DNA of 64,000 bases from Alicyclobacillus mali NBRC 102425 (GTDB taxonomy: Bacteria > Bacillota > Bacilli > Alicyclobacillales > Alicyclobacillaceae), in NCBI RefSeq assembly GCF_001570745.1, contig NZ_BCSG01000003.1, positions 1-64,000 on the forward strand, given 5' to 3'. The translations under genes and the position numbers were made by a program. Below the pieces are notes generated by a model. The model did not search any database. It saw only the letters and a list, made by a program, of their open reading frames with translations, and was not told the DNA's origin. Shown here one piece after another: positions 8,506 to 17,270 of the stretch (positions are counted from its first letter, which is position 1; each line of letters starts with the position of its first letter).

Positions 8506-8966
8506 GCGCCTCCCCCCGCAGAGTCCGGATTTTTGGCCTCGTCAAGGGCCTGCTGCACGGCGAGCGCGAACGCGAACGACGACAACGTGGCGCCTGAGAC
8601 AAAGCGGATGTTGGCGGATTGCGCCTTGATCACCTCGTCGGGCAGGGCGGGATCGATGTCGCTCTGTGGATAATGCGTATCGCAGCGTGTGATGACGACT
8701 TTGGCGATCCGCCCGCTGGCAATCGTGACCTCCACGCCGATGGTGCCGATTTGATCCGAGCCGGACCCTCGGTAGACGCCATCTCGATACCGCGCGCTCG
8801 CAGTTCCCCGTTTTCCTTCACCCACGTGTCGCTGGGGAGATGCTGGTGGAGAACCCGGCGACGCGCGGTGCGCGTAGGGCTCCGTGGCCACGTAGCCAGC
8901 GCCGTACACCGCCGCGAGAGCCGCGGTGCAGATGGCGACGAGCGGCGCGCGGCCCAACTTTCCCAC
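8502..8966 (-). CDS. extracytoplasmic FMN-binding domain protein
   Basis: About 154 residues: one N-terminal membrane anchor or signal (PLVAICTAALAAVYGAGYVA), a linker, then an FMN-bind domain whose C-terminal SGATLSS (residues about 124-130) matches the ApbE target motif, with the first Thr as the flavinylation site. GTG 8966 lies seven bases after GGAGGAG; an ATG six bases earlier is too close to that site. It is the first gene of a coupled operon (FMN-bind, ApbE, RnfD-like, SGNH). It likely shuttles electrons outside the membrane. The electron acceptor is not evident. Confidence 0.82.
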   Translation of the reverse strand: MGKLGRAPLVAICTAALAAVYGAGYVATEPYAHRASPGSPPASPQRHVGEGKRGTASARYRDGVYRGSGSDQIGTIGVEVTIASGRIAKVVITRCDTHYPQSDIDPALPDEVIKAQSANIRFVSGATLSSFAFALAVQQALDEAKNPDSAGGGA

Positions 8967-9028
8967 GGACATCTCCTCCTTCGAGAAGCCTCTGTCCGCA
9001 GTATAGCCGTTCTCTCTGAAAGACGAAT

Positions 9029-9050
9029 GGAGCCAGCCCGGGCTGGCTCC
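9029..9050. terminator. 22-base perfect palindrome, probable transcription stop
   Basis: GGAGCCAGCCC is followed directly by its reverse complement. It lies between the stop of the small gene 9067-9279 and the FMN-binding gene on the same strand, so it probably ends the former. The T-run is weak (TTCGTCTTT on the minus strand). Confidence 0.55.
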
Positions 9051-9066
9051 AACATTCATCCTTTGT

Positions 9067-9279
9067 TCACTCCTCCGCGCACGCGCCGCGGTTGTAGCCA
9101 AGCACCAGGTACGTCCGCCCGTCCACTGCGGACACCTCCTGATAACCGTGGGTCAGGAGCGTGTACACAGCGTCGCGGGCGAGCTCTCCCCGGTGGATGT
9201 CCGGCGCACCCGCGCTCTTCACCACCCGCACGACGCGGTTGGTGCGCTTGTCGATGGTGAGAACCACGACATTCTCCAT
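9067..9279 (-). CDS. small protein of unknown function
   Basis: 70 residues, starting MENVVVLTIDKRTNRVVRVV and ending in an acidic tail. The start ATG 9279 follows GAGGTGAGATGC, a good ribosome site. No signal or membrane segment is seen. The composition looks like a small soluble alpha/beta protein. A perfect palindrome follows it, consistent with a separate transcript from the downstream flavin operon. The family was not recognised. Confidence 0.6.
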   Translation of the reverse strand: MENVVVLTIDKRTNRVVRVVKSAGAPDIHRGELARDAVYTLLTHGYQEVSAVDGRTYLVLGYNRGACAEE

Positions 9280-9435
9280 GCATCTCACCTCGCTTCCACA
9301 GAGCGGTGCGTCCGCGCGGACACCGTATCGTGTGCGACGCGAGGCTTGCGCGGTATGGACAAAAGGTCCGCCAGGCGCAAAAAGGGGCCCCGGCCGCGAA
9401 CGCGCCGCGGCAAGGGCCCGCCTGTGCTCACGCGA

Positions 9436-9464
9436 AGGGCCGATCGCGATTTGCGATCGGCCCC
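9436..9464 (-). terminator. stem-loop downstream of the small gene 9475-9669
   Basis: GGGCCGATCGC and its complement enclose a short loop (GATTT), giving an 11-bp stem about ten bases past the stop codon of the minus-strand gene. The T-tract is poor. Confidence 0.5.
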
Positions 9465-9474
9465 GTTCAGCGAT

Positions 9475-9669
9475 TCACGCGATCTCATCCGGGACGATGG
9501 TCGCTCGTAAATCCCTCAGGTGTCCATCCGGCGTGTACAGGATGGCATCGGCCGTCCCGGCCTGATACGCGTCCTGCACCTGCGCTTTGGTGAGGCTGAG
9601 CCCGTCGCTCGCTTCGTCGAGCCTCAGGGCTTCTCGTTCTGGCGCGCGTCTTTCGTGGCGCTCTGCCAT
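9475..9669 (-). CDS. small hydrophilic protein of unknown function
   Basis: 64 residues, basic N terminus and acidic C terminus (ending IVPDEIA). A GGGGGG tract seven bases before ATG 9669 and a stem-loop after the stop support a real gene. It contains SLTKAQVQDAYQAGTADAILYTPDGHL, a plausible compact domain. There is no signal or membrane segment and the family is not recognised. It sits alone between the MFS exporter and the 70-residue gene. Confidence 0.45.
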   Translation of the reverse strand: MAERHERRAPEREALRLDEASDGLSLTKAQVQDAYQAGTADAILYTPDGHLRDLRATIVPDEIA

Positions 9670-9726
9670 CCGCCATCCCCCCGTCCATCGAACGTGATCG
9701 CCAAGCGTAGTTTGCCTCGACTGGCA

Positions 9727-11247
9727 TCAGGCATGCGCGCGATTCGCCTGAACCTTCGCCTGTTGCTCCATGAGTTTGGCATGCGAAGGCAAAAACCACG
9801 CGATCACGACGATGGCGAGGCTCACGCAGAACATGGCGAGGAAGATGTCGTGCAGCGTGTGCGCGAGCATGCCGTCGACGAATCGCTTGACCTCAGCCGG
9901 GATGCCGGCCGCCTGTCCGCCGCCGGACAGGTTGTTGAGGATCTGCGTCAGATCTCCGCGATTCACGCCCGCTGGCGCGTTCGTGCGCACGTAGCTCACC
10001 GTGATGCTGTTGAACAGGCTGCCAAACACCGTCACGCCGAGCGTCTGGCCGAGCGCTCGTGCGAACTGGTTCGATCCCGTGGCGGCGCCGCGCATCTGCC
10101 AGCTCACCACGGACTGAATCATGACGGTGGTGGGCGTGTTCAGGTATCCCATGCCGAGGCCCATGACAATCATGACGCCGACGAAGAACCAGTACGGCGT
10201 GCCGAGCTTAATGGCGAGGAGCCACGCGGCGGCCACAGCCACGAGGAGCGTCCCGATGACTGTCGTCCGCTTGGCGCCGATGCGGTACATGTACCGCCCG
10301 GACAGGGTCGACGCGAGCGGCCACGCGAGCGACATCGGCATGAGCGTGAGGCCCGAGTTCGTCGCGCTGTGCCCGAGGATGGTCTGAATCCACATGGGCA
10401 GGTACACGTTGCCGCCGATGAGCACGAACGCGGCCAAAAACGCCAACACGTCCGACACGGCGATCACGGGATTGGAGAGCAACTTGAGCGGCAGCATGGG
10501 TTCGTCGACCTTTGCCTCAATCCACACGAAGGCCGCGAGAAAGACGGCGCTCGCCACAAATAGCCCGAGGATGACGGCGCTCGTCCACGCGTACTTGCTG
10601 CCGCCGTTCAGGAGCGCATAGAGCAGCGACGAGACGCCGACGGTGAAGACCAAGGCGCCCCACACATCCACGCGGTGCTGGTGGCGCTCAAACCGCTCGT
10701 GCAGGAAGAGAAGCACCAGGACGAGCGAGAGCGCGCCGACGGGCACGTTGATGTAGAAGATCCAGCGCCAGCTGACGTGATCGACAAACAGGCCGCCGAC
10801 CAAGGGGCCGAGAAGTCCCGCGACGCCCCAGACGGAGCTGAACAAGCCCTGCATGCGGGCGCGCTCCTCGCCCTGAAAGATGTCGCCGATGATGGTGAAC
10901 GTCACGGGCATGGCGGCGCCGGCCCCGAGACCCTGAAAGGCGCGGAACCAGACGAGCTCCGTCATGTTCTGCGACAGGCCGGAGAGCGCGGAACCGATGA
11001 CAAACAAAACGACGCCGATGCAGAAGATGGTCTTGCGGCCGAACAGATCGGCCAGCTTGCCGTAGATGGGCGTCGTCACGCACGTAGTCAGCGTGTAGAT
11101 GGCGAAGACCCAACTGTATAAGTTCAAACCGTGCAACTGGCGGACGATGTGCGGCATCGCCGTGCTCACGACGGTGACGTCGATGGCGACCAAAAACACG
11201 GCGAGCATCATCGCCACGGAGACCATCCGCCTGTTGGTGTGATGCAT
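9727..11247 (-). CDS. MFS multidrug exporter, DHA2 (EmrB/QacA) family
   Basis: A 506-residue transporter with about 14 membrane segments, as usual for the DHA2 proton antiporters. Typical signatures include the motif-C-like stretch VFLVAIDVTVVSTAMPHI in the first helix, YGKLADLFGRK (motif A) after helix 2, and a large loop near residues 395-435. ATG 11247 follows GGGGAGGGGGGCGTGAGG; a longer open frame upstream lacks sense. It likely exports hydrophobic cations or drugs. No regulator gene is adjacent. Confidence 0.88.
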   Translation of the reverse strand: MHHTNRRMVSVAMMLAVFLVAIDVTVVSTAMPHIVRQLHGLNLYSWVFAIYTLTTCVTTPIYGKLADLFGRKTIFCIGVVLFVIGSALSGLSQNMTELVWFRAFQGLGAGAAMPVTFTIIGDIFQGEERARMQGLFSSVWGVAGLLGPLVGGLFVDHVSWRWIFYINVPVGALSLVLVLLFLHERFERHQHRVDVWGALVFTVGVSSLLYALLNGGSKYAWTSAVILGLFVASAVFLAAFVWIEAKVDEPMLPLKLLSNPVIAVSDVLAFLAAFVLIGGNVYLPMWIQTILGHSATNSGLTLMPMSLAWPLASTLSGRYMYRIGAKRTTVIGTLLVAVAAAWLLAIKLGTPYWFFVGVMIVMGLGMGYLNTPTTVMIQSVVSWQMRGAATGSNQFARALGQTLGVTVFGSLFNSITVSYVRTNAPAGVNRGDLTQILNNLSGGGQAAGIPAEVKRFVDGMLAHTLHDIFLAMFCVSLAIVVIAWFLPSHAKLMEQQAKVQANRAHA

Positions 11248-11342
11248 CCTCACGCCCCCCTCCCCAAATCGATCAAAGCCGCCGCCCATTGTAGTCGAAG
11301 AGGATCCGCCGAGCAAGGGAGGACGAGGCGCGCGCAGAAGAC

Positions 11343-12209
11343 CTACGGATCCACGTGGAACTGGAAGTTGTCGATGAGCCGCGCCTTGCCGAAGTATGCG
11401 GCGACAGCGAGCATGATGTCGCCCTCGATGCGCTCGATGGGCTCGAGATCCGGTATAGAGACGAGATCGGCGTAGTCGAGCCGGGCGACTGGATCCGCCT
11501 CAATCCGCTCGCGCATGCCCTGGCGAATGACGGCCGCACGCCGCTCGCCAGCCAGAATGGCGTCTTTCGCCCAGCTCAACGTGCGGTAGAGGACGACGGC
11601 GTGTTCTCGCTCCTCGGGCGTCAGGTAGACGTTTCGAGAGCTCTTGGCGAGGCCGTCCGGCTCGCGCACCGTGGGCACCCCGACGATGCGGACGGGGAAG
11701 TTGAGATCCGCGACCATGCGCTGAATGATGGCGAGCTGCTGCCCGTCCTTTTGTCCGAAGCAGGCGATGTCGGGCTGCACGATGTGAAACAGCTTCGAGA
11801 CGACCGTGGCCACGCCGGCGAAGTGGCCCGGGCGCGATTGGCCGCACAGGCGATCCGACAGGGCCGGGAGCGACACCTCCGTGCGAATGGGCTGCGGGTA
11901 CATCTCGTCGACGCTCGGCGCGAAGACGGCGTCCGCGGCGCCCTGCTGGCGGAGCAGGCCGAGATCCCGGTCGAGATCGCGCGGGTAGCTCGCGAGGTCC
12001 TCGCGCGGACCGAATTGAAGCGGATTGACGAAGATGCTGACGACGACGAAGTCCGCCTCCTGCCGCGCCCGCTCGACGAGCGCGAGATGGCCTTCGTGCA
12101 GGTAGCCCATCGTGGGCACGAGCGCCACCTGCCGGCCTTCGCGGCGCACCGCTTGCACCGACTGACGCACCTCGGCGATGGTGCGCAGAAGCCGAGGACG
12201 ATTACTCAC
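11343..12209 (-). CDS. panC: pantothenate synthetase PanC
   Basis: 288 residues, the normal length. It joins pantoate and beta-alanine with ATP to give pantothenate. Class-defining motifs are PTMGYLHEGHLAL (HIGH-like nucleotide site), FVNPLQFGP, and KSSRNVYLTPEER in the second half. GTG 12209 lies inside the end of panB (8-base overlap) behind GGGGGTGG, so translation is coupled. It is the last gene of a DUF2520-panB-panC operon; panD is not in the window. Confidence 0.96.
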   Translation of the reverse strand: MSNRPRLLRTIAEVRQSVQAVRREGRQVALVPTMGYLHEGHLALVERARQEADFVVVSIFVNPLQFGPREDLASYPRDLDRDLGLLRQQGAADAVFAPSVDEMYPQPIRTEVSLPALSDRLCGQSRPGHFAGVATVVSKLFHIVQPDIACFGQKDGQQLAIIQRMVADLNFPVRIVGVPTVREPDGLAKSSRNVYLTPEEREHAVVLYRTLSWAKDAILAGERRAAVIRQGMRERIEADPVARLDYADLVSIPDLEPIERIEGDIMLAVAAYFGKARLIDNFQFHVDP

Positions 12210-13071
12210 GCGGGCCACCCCCGTGCCGCGCGACCATGGATTGAAAGAGCCGCAGCTCCCCATCCTGCAGGTGAACGGTCTGTTCCTCGCCCGGGAACAC
12301 GCCTTGCGCGACCTCCTCGATGTATTGGCGCGCGGCGTCTCGGATGACGGACGCGAGGTCCGCGTAGCGCTTGTTGTGCTTCGGAATATAGCCCGAGGTG
12401 TAACCGATGAAGTCGTGGAAGACGAGCACCTGCCCGTCGCAGTCCGGCCCCGCGCCGATGCCGATGGTGGGAATGGACAGCCGGTGCGTGATCTCGGCCG
12501 CCACTTCCGCAGGAACCGCTTCGAGCACGATGCTGAACGCGCCAGCCTCTTCGATCGCCAGGGCGTCTTCCATCATCTCGAGGGCGCGATCGGCCGTTTT
12601 GCCCTGCACGGCAAACCCACCAAAGGCATGCACGGACTGCGGCGTGAGGCCGATGTGGCCCATGACAGGAATGCCGGCTTCGACGAGGCGGCGCACTGTC
12701 TTGGCCACCTCGCGCCCGCCTTCGAGCTTGACGCCGTGCACGCCGCCCTCCTGCATCAGCCGCCCAGCCGAGCGCAGGGCCTCCTCGGCCGACACCTGAT
12801 ACGTCAGAAAGGGCAGATCCGCCACGACCATGGCGCCTTCCGCACCGCGCGAGACGAGGCTTGCGTGGTAGACCATGTGATCCAGCGTCACCGGCACGGT
12901 GGTCGGCTGCCCCTGCACCACCATCCCGAGCGAGTCGCCGACCAAGAGCACGTGAACGCCCGCCTCAGACAAGAGTTTGGCGGTCGGATAATCATACGCT
13001 GTCAGCATGGCGATCTTCTCGCCCGCCCGCTTCATGTTGGCGAGCGTGCGCACGGTCACTGTGCGTGCCAT
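12202..13071 (-). CDS. panB: 3-methyl-2-oxobutanoate hydroxymethyltransferase PanB
   Basis: 289 residues. It adds a hydroxymethyl group from methylene-tetrahydrofolate to 2-oxoisovalerate, giving ketopantoate. Typical motifs are MLTAYDYPTAKLLSEAG and VLLVGDSLGMVVQG near the N terminus (metal and substrate ligands), and MGHIGLTPQSVHAFGG in the middle. Its ATG directly follows the TAG of the upstream DUF2520 gene, whose last bases supply the GGGGGAATG ribosome site. It acts one step before the reductase and PanC. Confidence 0.96.
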   Translation of the reverse strand: MARTVTVRTLANMKRAGEKIAMLTAYDYPTAKLLSEAGVHVLLVGDSLGMVVQGQPTTVPVTLDHMVYHASLVSRGAEGAMVVADLPFLTYQVSAEEALRSAGRLMQEGGVHGVKLEGGREVAKTVRRLVEAGIPVMGHIGLTPQSVHAFGGFAVQGKTADRALEMMEDALAIEEAGAFSIVLEAVPAEVAAEITHRLSIPTIGIGAGPDCDGQVLVFHDFIGYTSGYIPKHNKRYADLASVIRDAARQYIEEVAQGVFPGEEQTVHLQDGELRLFQSMVARHGGGPRE

Positions 13072-13971
13072 CTACATTCCCCCTGTATCCGCAAACCATT
13101 GTGACAGGCGGCCCGCCGCCTCCGGATCGAGCGTCCCCTTCGCCACCGCGATGGGCACGGTGGCCGCCGCGAGGGCGAGATACACGCGGCGCGCGGCCGG
13201 ATCGCGCTCGAGGGCGCGAAGGTGCTCGGCCACGGTGGCCACGTCGCCGCGCTCGATGGGCCCGGTGAGCGCGGCCGGGATCCCGAGCGACGCCAGATTT
13301 TCAAGCGTCCTCCGCGCGAGCGGCAACAGGCTCTTCGCCCCCTCGGGCAGGGGCGCGAGACGCGACGCGGTGGCCATGAGGGCGATCACGGCGTTGGACG
13401 CAAGCACCGCCGCGGCGTGATACGCTGGCTTGTCCGCCGCCGCGATGGCAAACGGGCGGGCTCCCCACGCCTCTGCGAGGGAAAAGGCCAGGCGCACGGC
13501 CTCGGGCTGCCCTTCCACGGCCACGGCCACGCCCCTCAGCCGCTCGGCGTCGTCCTCATCGCCCGCAAACGTCTGCAGCGGGTGCACGCTCGCCGTCTTC
13601 ACGCCACGAACGGCCGCCTGCTCCAGGACGTCGCTCGCGAGTGCGCCCGAGGTGTGAAACACCACCTGCCCGCGCCGCCAGGCCCCCGCCTCTGCGAACT
13701 GACGGCACACCGAGGCGATGGCCCCGTCAGGCACGGTCATCCAGGCGATGTCTGCTCGCGCCATGACCTCCTGCGCGCGATGCATCGCGTAGACCCGCGT
13801 CCCCGTCATCTGAGCAAAGGCCCGCGCCTTGTCGCTGTCTGGACGGCGGGCGACGGCACCCATGACCTCATAACCCGCGCGCATCGACGACAGCGCAAGG
13901 GCGACCGCCGTCCGGCCGGGCCCGACAAACACCATCCGATCAGGGCGAGCCTCGTGTTCGGCGCCGGACAT
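13072..13971 (-). CDS. Rossmann/DUF2520 reductase, possible ketopantoate reductase
   Basis: About 299 residues: an N-terminal Rossmann domain (VFVGPGRTAVALALSSMRAGY) and a C-terminal helical DUF2520-type domain with KPAYHAAAVLASNAVIALM. ATG 13971 follows GGAAGGCGG. It is the first gene of the operon with panB and panC. A member of this general family (PanG of Francisella) has been described as an alternative ketopantoate reductase. Position and fold suggest the same step here, but that is inference; no panE-type gene is in the window. Confidence 0.72.
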   Translation of the reverse strand: MSGAEHEARPDRMVFVGPGRTAVALALSSMRAGYEVMGAVARRPDSDKARAFAQMTGTRVYAMHRAQEVMARADIAWMTVPDGAIASVCRQFAEAGAWRRGQVVFHTSGALASDVLEQAAVRGVKTASVHPLQTFAGDEDDAERLRGVAVAVEGQPEAVRLAFSLAEAWGARPFAIAAADKPAYHAAAVLASNAVIALMATASRLAPLPEGAKSLLPLARRTLENLASLGIPAALTGPIERGDVATVAEHLRALERDPAARRVYLALAAATVPIAVAKGTLDPEAAGRLSQWFADTGGM

Positions 13972-14095
13972 CGCACCGCCTTCCCTTCCCTGTTGGAACA
14001 TCGCGTTTCGAAGTGATTGTACCAGTCCGGCATGAAAATGTGGAATTGAGCCAACCTTGTGGAGAGAGCTACCATGCGCAGGGAGGCAAAAGGCC

Positions 14096-14512
14096 ATGCA
14101 GGCGTTCTGGCACTGGATCCGCCGTGAAGACCATTTCCCTCGCCACGCCAAGCTGCTCGGGGCAGCCGCGTTTGCGCTCGGCCTCGCGTGCGCAGTCATG
14201 CCGCGGACGGGCGTGCTCCGGCTTGAGCCCATCGCCGTGGTCTGCGGGACCGTCTGCCTGTGGGCAGGCTTGTCCGCCCTTGGGTACGGCGTGTTTGTCC
14301 TGCTCGCCATGGACCTCATCCTGAGCCCCGCGTTCTGGCGGAGCCTCACCCACCTGGCTGCCCCGGGCTCGCTCGCCGACAGCGCGGGCGCGTACTTCGA
14401 TCTCGTCGGCGTGATCGCCATGTCCGTGGCACTGGTACGACAGGCGCTCGTGAGGAGATCTGGTGACAAGGCTGCGGCGCCCACGCAGGACTCGGACCCC
14501 ACCCCCAACTGA
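14096..14512 (+). CDS. small membrane protein of unknown function
   Basis: 138 residues with three to four hydrophobic segments and a charged N terminus (HWIRREDHFPRHAK). ATG 14096 follows GGGAGG. It lies 13 bases upstream of an MFS transporter gene on the same strand, so the two are probably co-transcribed. It may assist the transporter. The family is not recognised. Confidence 0.65.
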   Translation: MQAFWHWIRREDHFPRHAKLLGAAAFALGLACAVMPRTGVLRLEPIAVVCGTVCLWAGLSALGYGVFVLLAMDLILSPAFWRSLTHLAAPGSLADSAGAYFDLVGVIAMSVALVRQALVRRSGDKAAAPTQDSDPTPN

Positions 14513-14525
14513 AGGAGGCGAGCAC

Positions 14526-15746
14526 ATGCGGCACCGCGCATGGCTTGGGATCTTGGCCGCCAGCCTCATCCCGTTTGTCCTGACGCTCGGCAATTCGATG
14601 ATGGTGCCCGTGGTCCCCGTGATGCAGTCGGCTTTCGGCGTCTCGCGGACCGCGGCGAGCCTGCTCATCACGGCGTATTCCGTCATTGCGGTCGTTCTCA
14701 TGCCGGTGGCAGGATTCGTCTCAGACCGGGTGAGCCGCAGGCGACTGGCCATGGCGGCGCTCGCGCTGGCCGCCGTCGGCGGTGGCATCGCGGCCGTCGG
14801 CGCCTCGGCCGCCCACAGCTACGCGTGGGTGCTCGCGGGCCGCGTGGTACAGGGCGTCGGCGCGGCCTTCTCGATGCCGCTGGCGCTTCCCCTTGCGGGC
14901 GATCTCGCCGATCCGCGCGGCCGCGGGCGTGCGGCCGGGTTCACGGAAGTCGGCAACACCGTCGGCAAGCTCGTGAGTCCGCTTCTCGGCGCGCTGCTCG
15001 CAACCTGGGCGTTCTTCGCGCCGTTCTGGGCAGTGTTCGCGCTCTGTGGAACGCTCGCGGCCGCCATCGCGTGGATGATCCCGGGCGAGCGCCATCCGGC
15101 CCCACGCGCAAAGCGCCCCACGGGGTGGCGCCGCGCGTTTCGCGAGCACGCATCTCTTCTCGGCGCCACCTACCTGAGCGGCGCGGTCTGCATGTTGTGC
15201 CTGTTCGGCGGACTGGTCAACCTCTCGGAAGCGCTCGCGGATAGCGCCCACGTGCCGGAATGGCAGAACGGCCTGCTGCTTTCCATTCCACAGGCCATGC
15301 TTTGCCTGGCAAGCCTCGTCATGGGCTTGTTTGCGGATCGATGGAAGGCGCCGGTTCGCGCCGCCATCTGGCTCGGCCTTGGTTGGACCGCCGCGTCGTT
15401 CGGCGCCGCGGGCACGTTCCAGCACATGACCTACCAAATCACGGCGGTGAGCCTCGGCGCGTTCGGCATCGGCACGGCCGTCACGGCCATCGACGCGCGC
15501 CTCGCCACCGCGCTCTCGCGCGACGTGCGTGGCAGCCTGTCGTCGCTCTACACGAGCGCTCGCTTCCTGGGGCCCACGCTGGGCCCACCGCTCGCATCCT
15601 GGCTACAGAGATTCGGCCCAGGAGCGCCTTACATGACACTCGGCGCCTTTGCCCTTGCGGCAGCCCTCACCTCCGGCGCGCTTCTCTGGCGAAGCGCCCG
15701 AAACCACGAGCCGGCGAGCTCAGAGCGCCAACCAGCCCATACCTAG
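14526..15746 (+). CDS. MFS transporter (DHA1-like, 12 segments)
   Basis: 406 residues, about 12 membrane segments. Motif A-like GFVSDRVSRRRLA lies after helix 2 and the drug-antiporter motif TEVGNTVGKLVSPLLGALLA in the fifth helix, as in proton-driven efflux pumps. ATG 14526 follows AAGGAGGCGAGCAC. It follows a small membrane protein and precedes a glycosyltransferase after 149 bases. The substrate is unknown. Confidence 0.82.
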   Translation: MRHRAWLGILAASLIPFVLTLGNSMMVPVVPVMQSAFGVSRTAASLLITAYSVIAVVLMPVAGFVSDRVSRRRLAMAALALAAVGGGIAAVGASAAHSYAWVLAGRVVQGVGAAFSMPLALPLAGDLADPRGRGRAAGFTEVGNTVGKLVSPLLGALLATWAFFAPFWAVFALCGTLAAAIAWMIPGERHPAPRAKRPTGWRRAFREHASLLGATYLSGAVCMLCLFGGLVNLSEALADSAHVPEWQNGLLLSIPQAMLCLASLVMGLFADRWKAPVRAAIWLGLGWTAASFGAAGTFQHMTYQITAVSLGAFGIGTAVTAIDARLATALSRDVRGSLSSLYTSARFLGPTLGPPLASWLQRFGPGAPYMTLGAFALAAALTSGALLWRSARNHEPASSERQPAHT

Positions 15747-15894
15747 ACGCTCCTGCGCGCAGATGTCCGTCCTCTGCCGCGCACCTGCGGCGCTGCCACA
15801 GGCGGCCGCATTCCATCTTCGCCCATGGCGTCCGGGTGTACAATCGGGAAGGATGGATAAGGTCCCCGACGGACCTCTTGAAAGGAGCCGGCTC

Positions 15895-17208
15895 ATGACG
15901 TTGGAGCATTCGCACGCGCGCGCCGCGGCCATCAGCTCGCCCTCGGCAGCCATTCTCGCCGTGGATGCCGCCTCGGTCACGGCCGTCGCGTTTCTGCTTC
16001 GCCTCCTGTGGCTCACCATGGTGCACCCCGTTCCCACGTCGGATTTCGCCTGGTATCGCGATCACGCACTCGCCCTGGCCGCTGGCCAAGGCTACACCTA
16101 TGACGGCAGACCCACCGCCTACTTCCCGATTGGATACCCCCTCTTCCTCGCCGGAATCTATCAACTGTTTGGAAGCGGCTTTTGGAGCGGCACCATCGCC
16201 AACGCCATGCTGAACAGCCTGACCGCGGGACTCGTGACCATCCTCGGAGCCCGTCTGTGGAAGCGCTCAGCTGGACTCATCGCGGGCCTCCTTTTCGCGG
16301 CATACATATCCCAAATGGCCTGGTCCAGCGTGCTGTGCAGCGAAATGCTGTTCACGTTTCTCCTGACGCTGGCTGGGCTCGTGGGCGCTGTGCGGCGAGC
16401 CCATGAATTGCGGCTCGGCCGTGTCTTTGCCCTTGGATGCATCGTCGGGCTCGCCTGCACCGTTCGCCCCGTTCTCATGCTCGCGCCCGCCCCGTGGTTC
16501 GCGTACCTCTTGATTGCGCGCGCGGGATGGCGACGGGCGGCAAGGTTTGCGGCGGTGATGCTGGCCGGCATCGCGCTCGCGGTCGCGCCCATCACAGTGC
16601 GGAACGCGCTCGATCTCCACGCCTTCGTGCTCGTGTCCACAAACGGCGGCGTGAACCTGTGGCAAGGCAACAATCCACACGCAAACGGCGCCTATTTTTG
16701 GCCGCTCAATCCACATCAAAACCCGTTTTTGTCCTATGTTTCGAATGAGGTGGTGGAAGATCACGCCGCCGCGCAAGCCGCGCGCATCTACATCTTCACC
16801 CACCCACTCCGCACGGTGGAGATGGGCTTTGTGAAGTGGTGGCACCTGTTTGCCGGCGTCTCGAATGCGCTGCACTGGTCCATCGGCCAGAGCTCGCCAC
16901 CCGTTCCCAACTGGTTCGCGCGCAGCGCGTACGCGGTCGATCTCGGCACATATCTCTTCATGCTCACGCTGGCCTGCGCCGGAACGGCCACCGCAGTGTG
17001 GAAGGCACGCCGCACGCGCGACGCGCGGGCTTTCTGGCCGCTTCTTCTTCTCGCGTATTATGTGGCGCTCTTTTTCGTCTTTCCCGCATGGGACCGCATG
17101 CGTGCGCCCATCGAGCCGTTGTTGGCGCTTTTTGCTGGGTACGGCGCTGTTCAGGTCATGAGGTTCATCCGGCAAGCGCCATGGGCGCGCCGCTTCGGCC
17201 GGGGATAG
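15895..17208 (+). CDS. membrane glycosyltransferase, family 39-like (PMT/ArnT type)
   Basis: 437 residues with about 10 hydrophobic segments. The first extracytoplasmic loop carries SDFAWYRDHALALAAGQGY, the acidic loop typical of polyprenyl-phosphate-sugar-dependent GT39/ArnT/PMT proteins, and PIGYPLFLAGIY follows. These enzymes move a sugar from a lipid-linked donor to a protein or envelope glycan on the outer face. ATG 15895 follows AAAGGAGCC; an earlier in-frame ATG at 15853 lacks a site. The acceptor is unknown. Confidence 0.78.
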   Translation: MTLEHSHARAAAISSPSAAILAVDAASVTAVAFLLRLLWLTMVHPVPTSDFAWYRDHALALAAGQGYTYDGRPTAYFPIGYPLFLAGIYQLFGSGFWSGTIANAMLNSLTAGLVTILGARLWKRSAGLIAGLLFAAYISQMAWSSVLCSEMLFTFLLTLAGLVGAVRRAHELRLGRVFALGCIVGLACTVRPVLMLAPAPWFAYLLIARAGWRRAARFAAVMLAGIALAVAPITVRNALDLHAFVLVSTNGGVNLWQGNNPHANGAYFWPLNPHQNPFLSYVSNEVVEDHAAAQAARIYIFTHPLRTVEMGFVKWWHLFAGVSNALHWSIGQSSPPVPNWFARSAYAVDLGTYLFMLTLACAGTATAVWKARRTRDARAFWPLLLLAYYVALFFVFPAWDRMRAPIEPLLALFAGYGAVQVMRFIRQAPWARRFGRG

Positions 17209-17236
17209 AAGGATGATGTTGGCACACCGCAAATGC

Positions 17237-17265
17237 TTGGCATTCGCCGCAGAGCGTGCTATACT
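17237..17265 (+). promoter_or_regulatory. sigma-A promoter of the 6S-like RNA
   Basis: TTGGCA (17237-17242), a 17-base spacer, then TATACT (17260-17265): a near-consensus promoter ending about six bases before the predicted RNA start. Confidence 0.75.
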
Positions 17266-17270
17266 ACAGC

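Noticed and set aside
6771-8966. Full Rnf or Nqr complex
   Set aside because: Only FMN-bind and RnfD-like parts are present; RnfA, B, C and E genes are missing.
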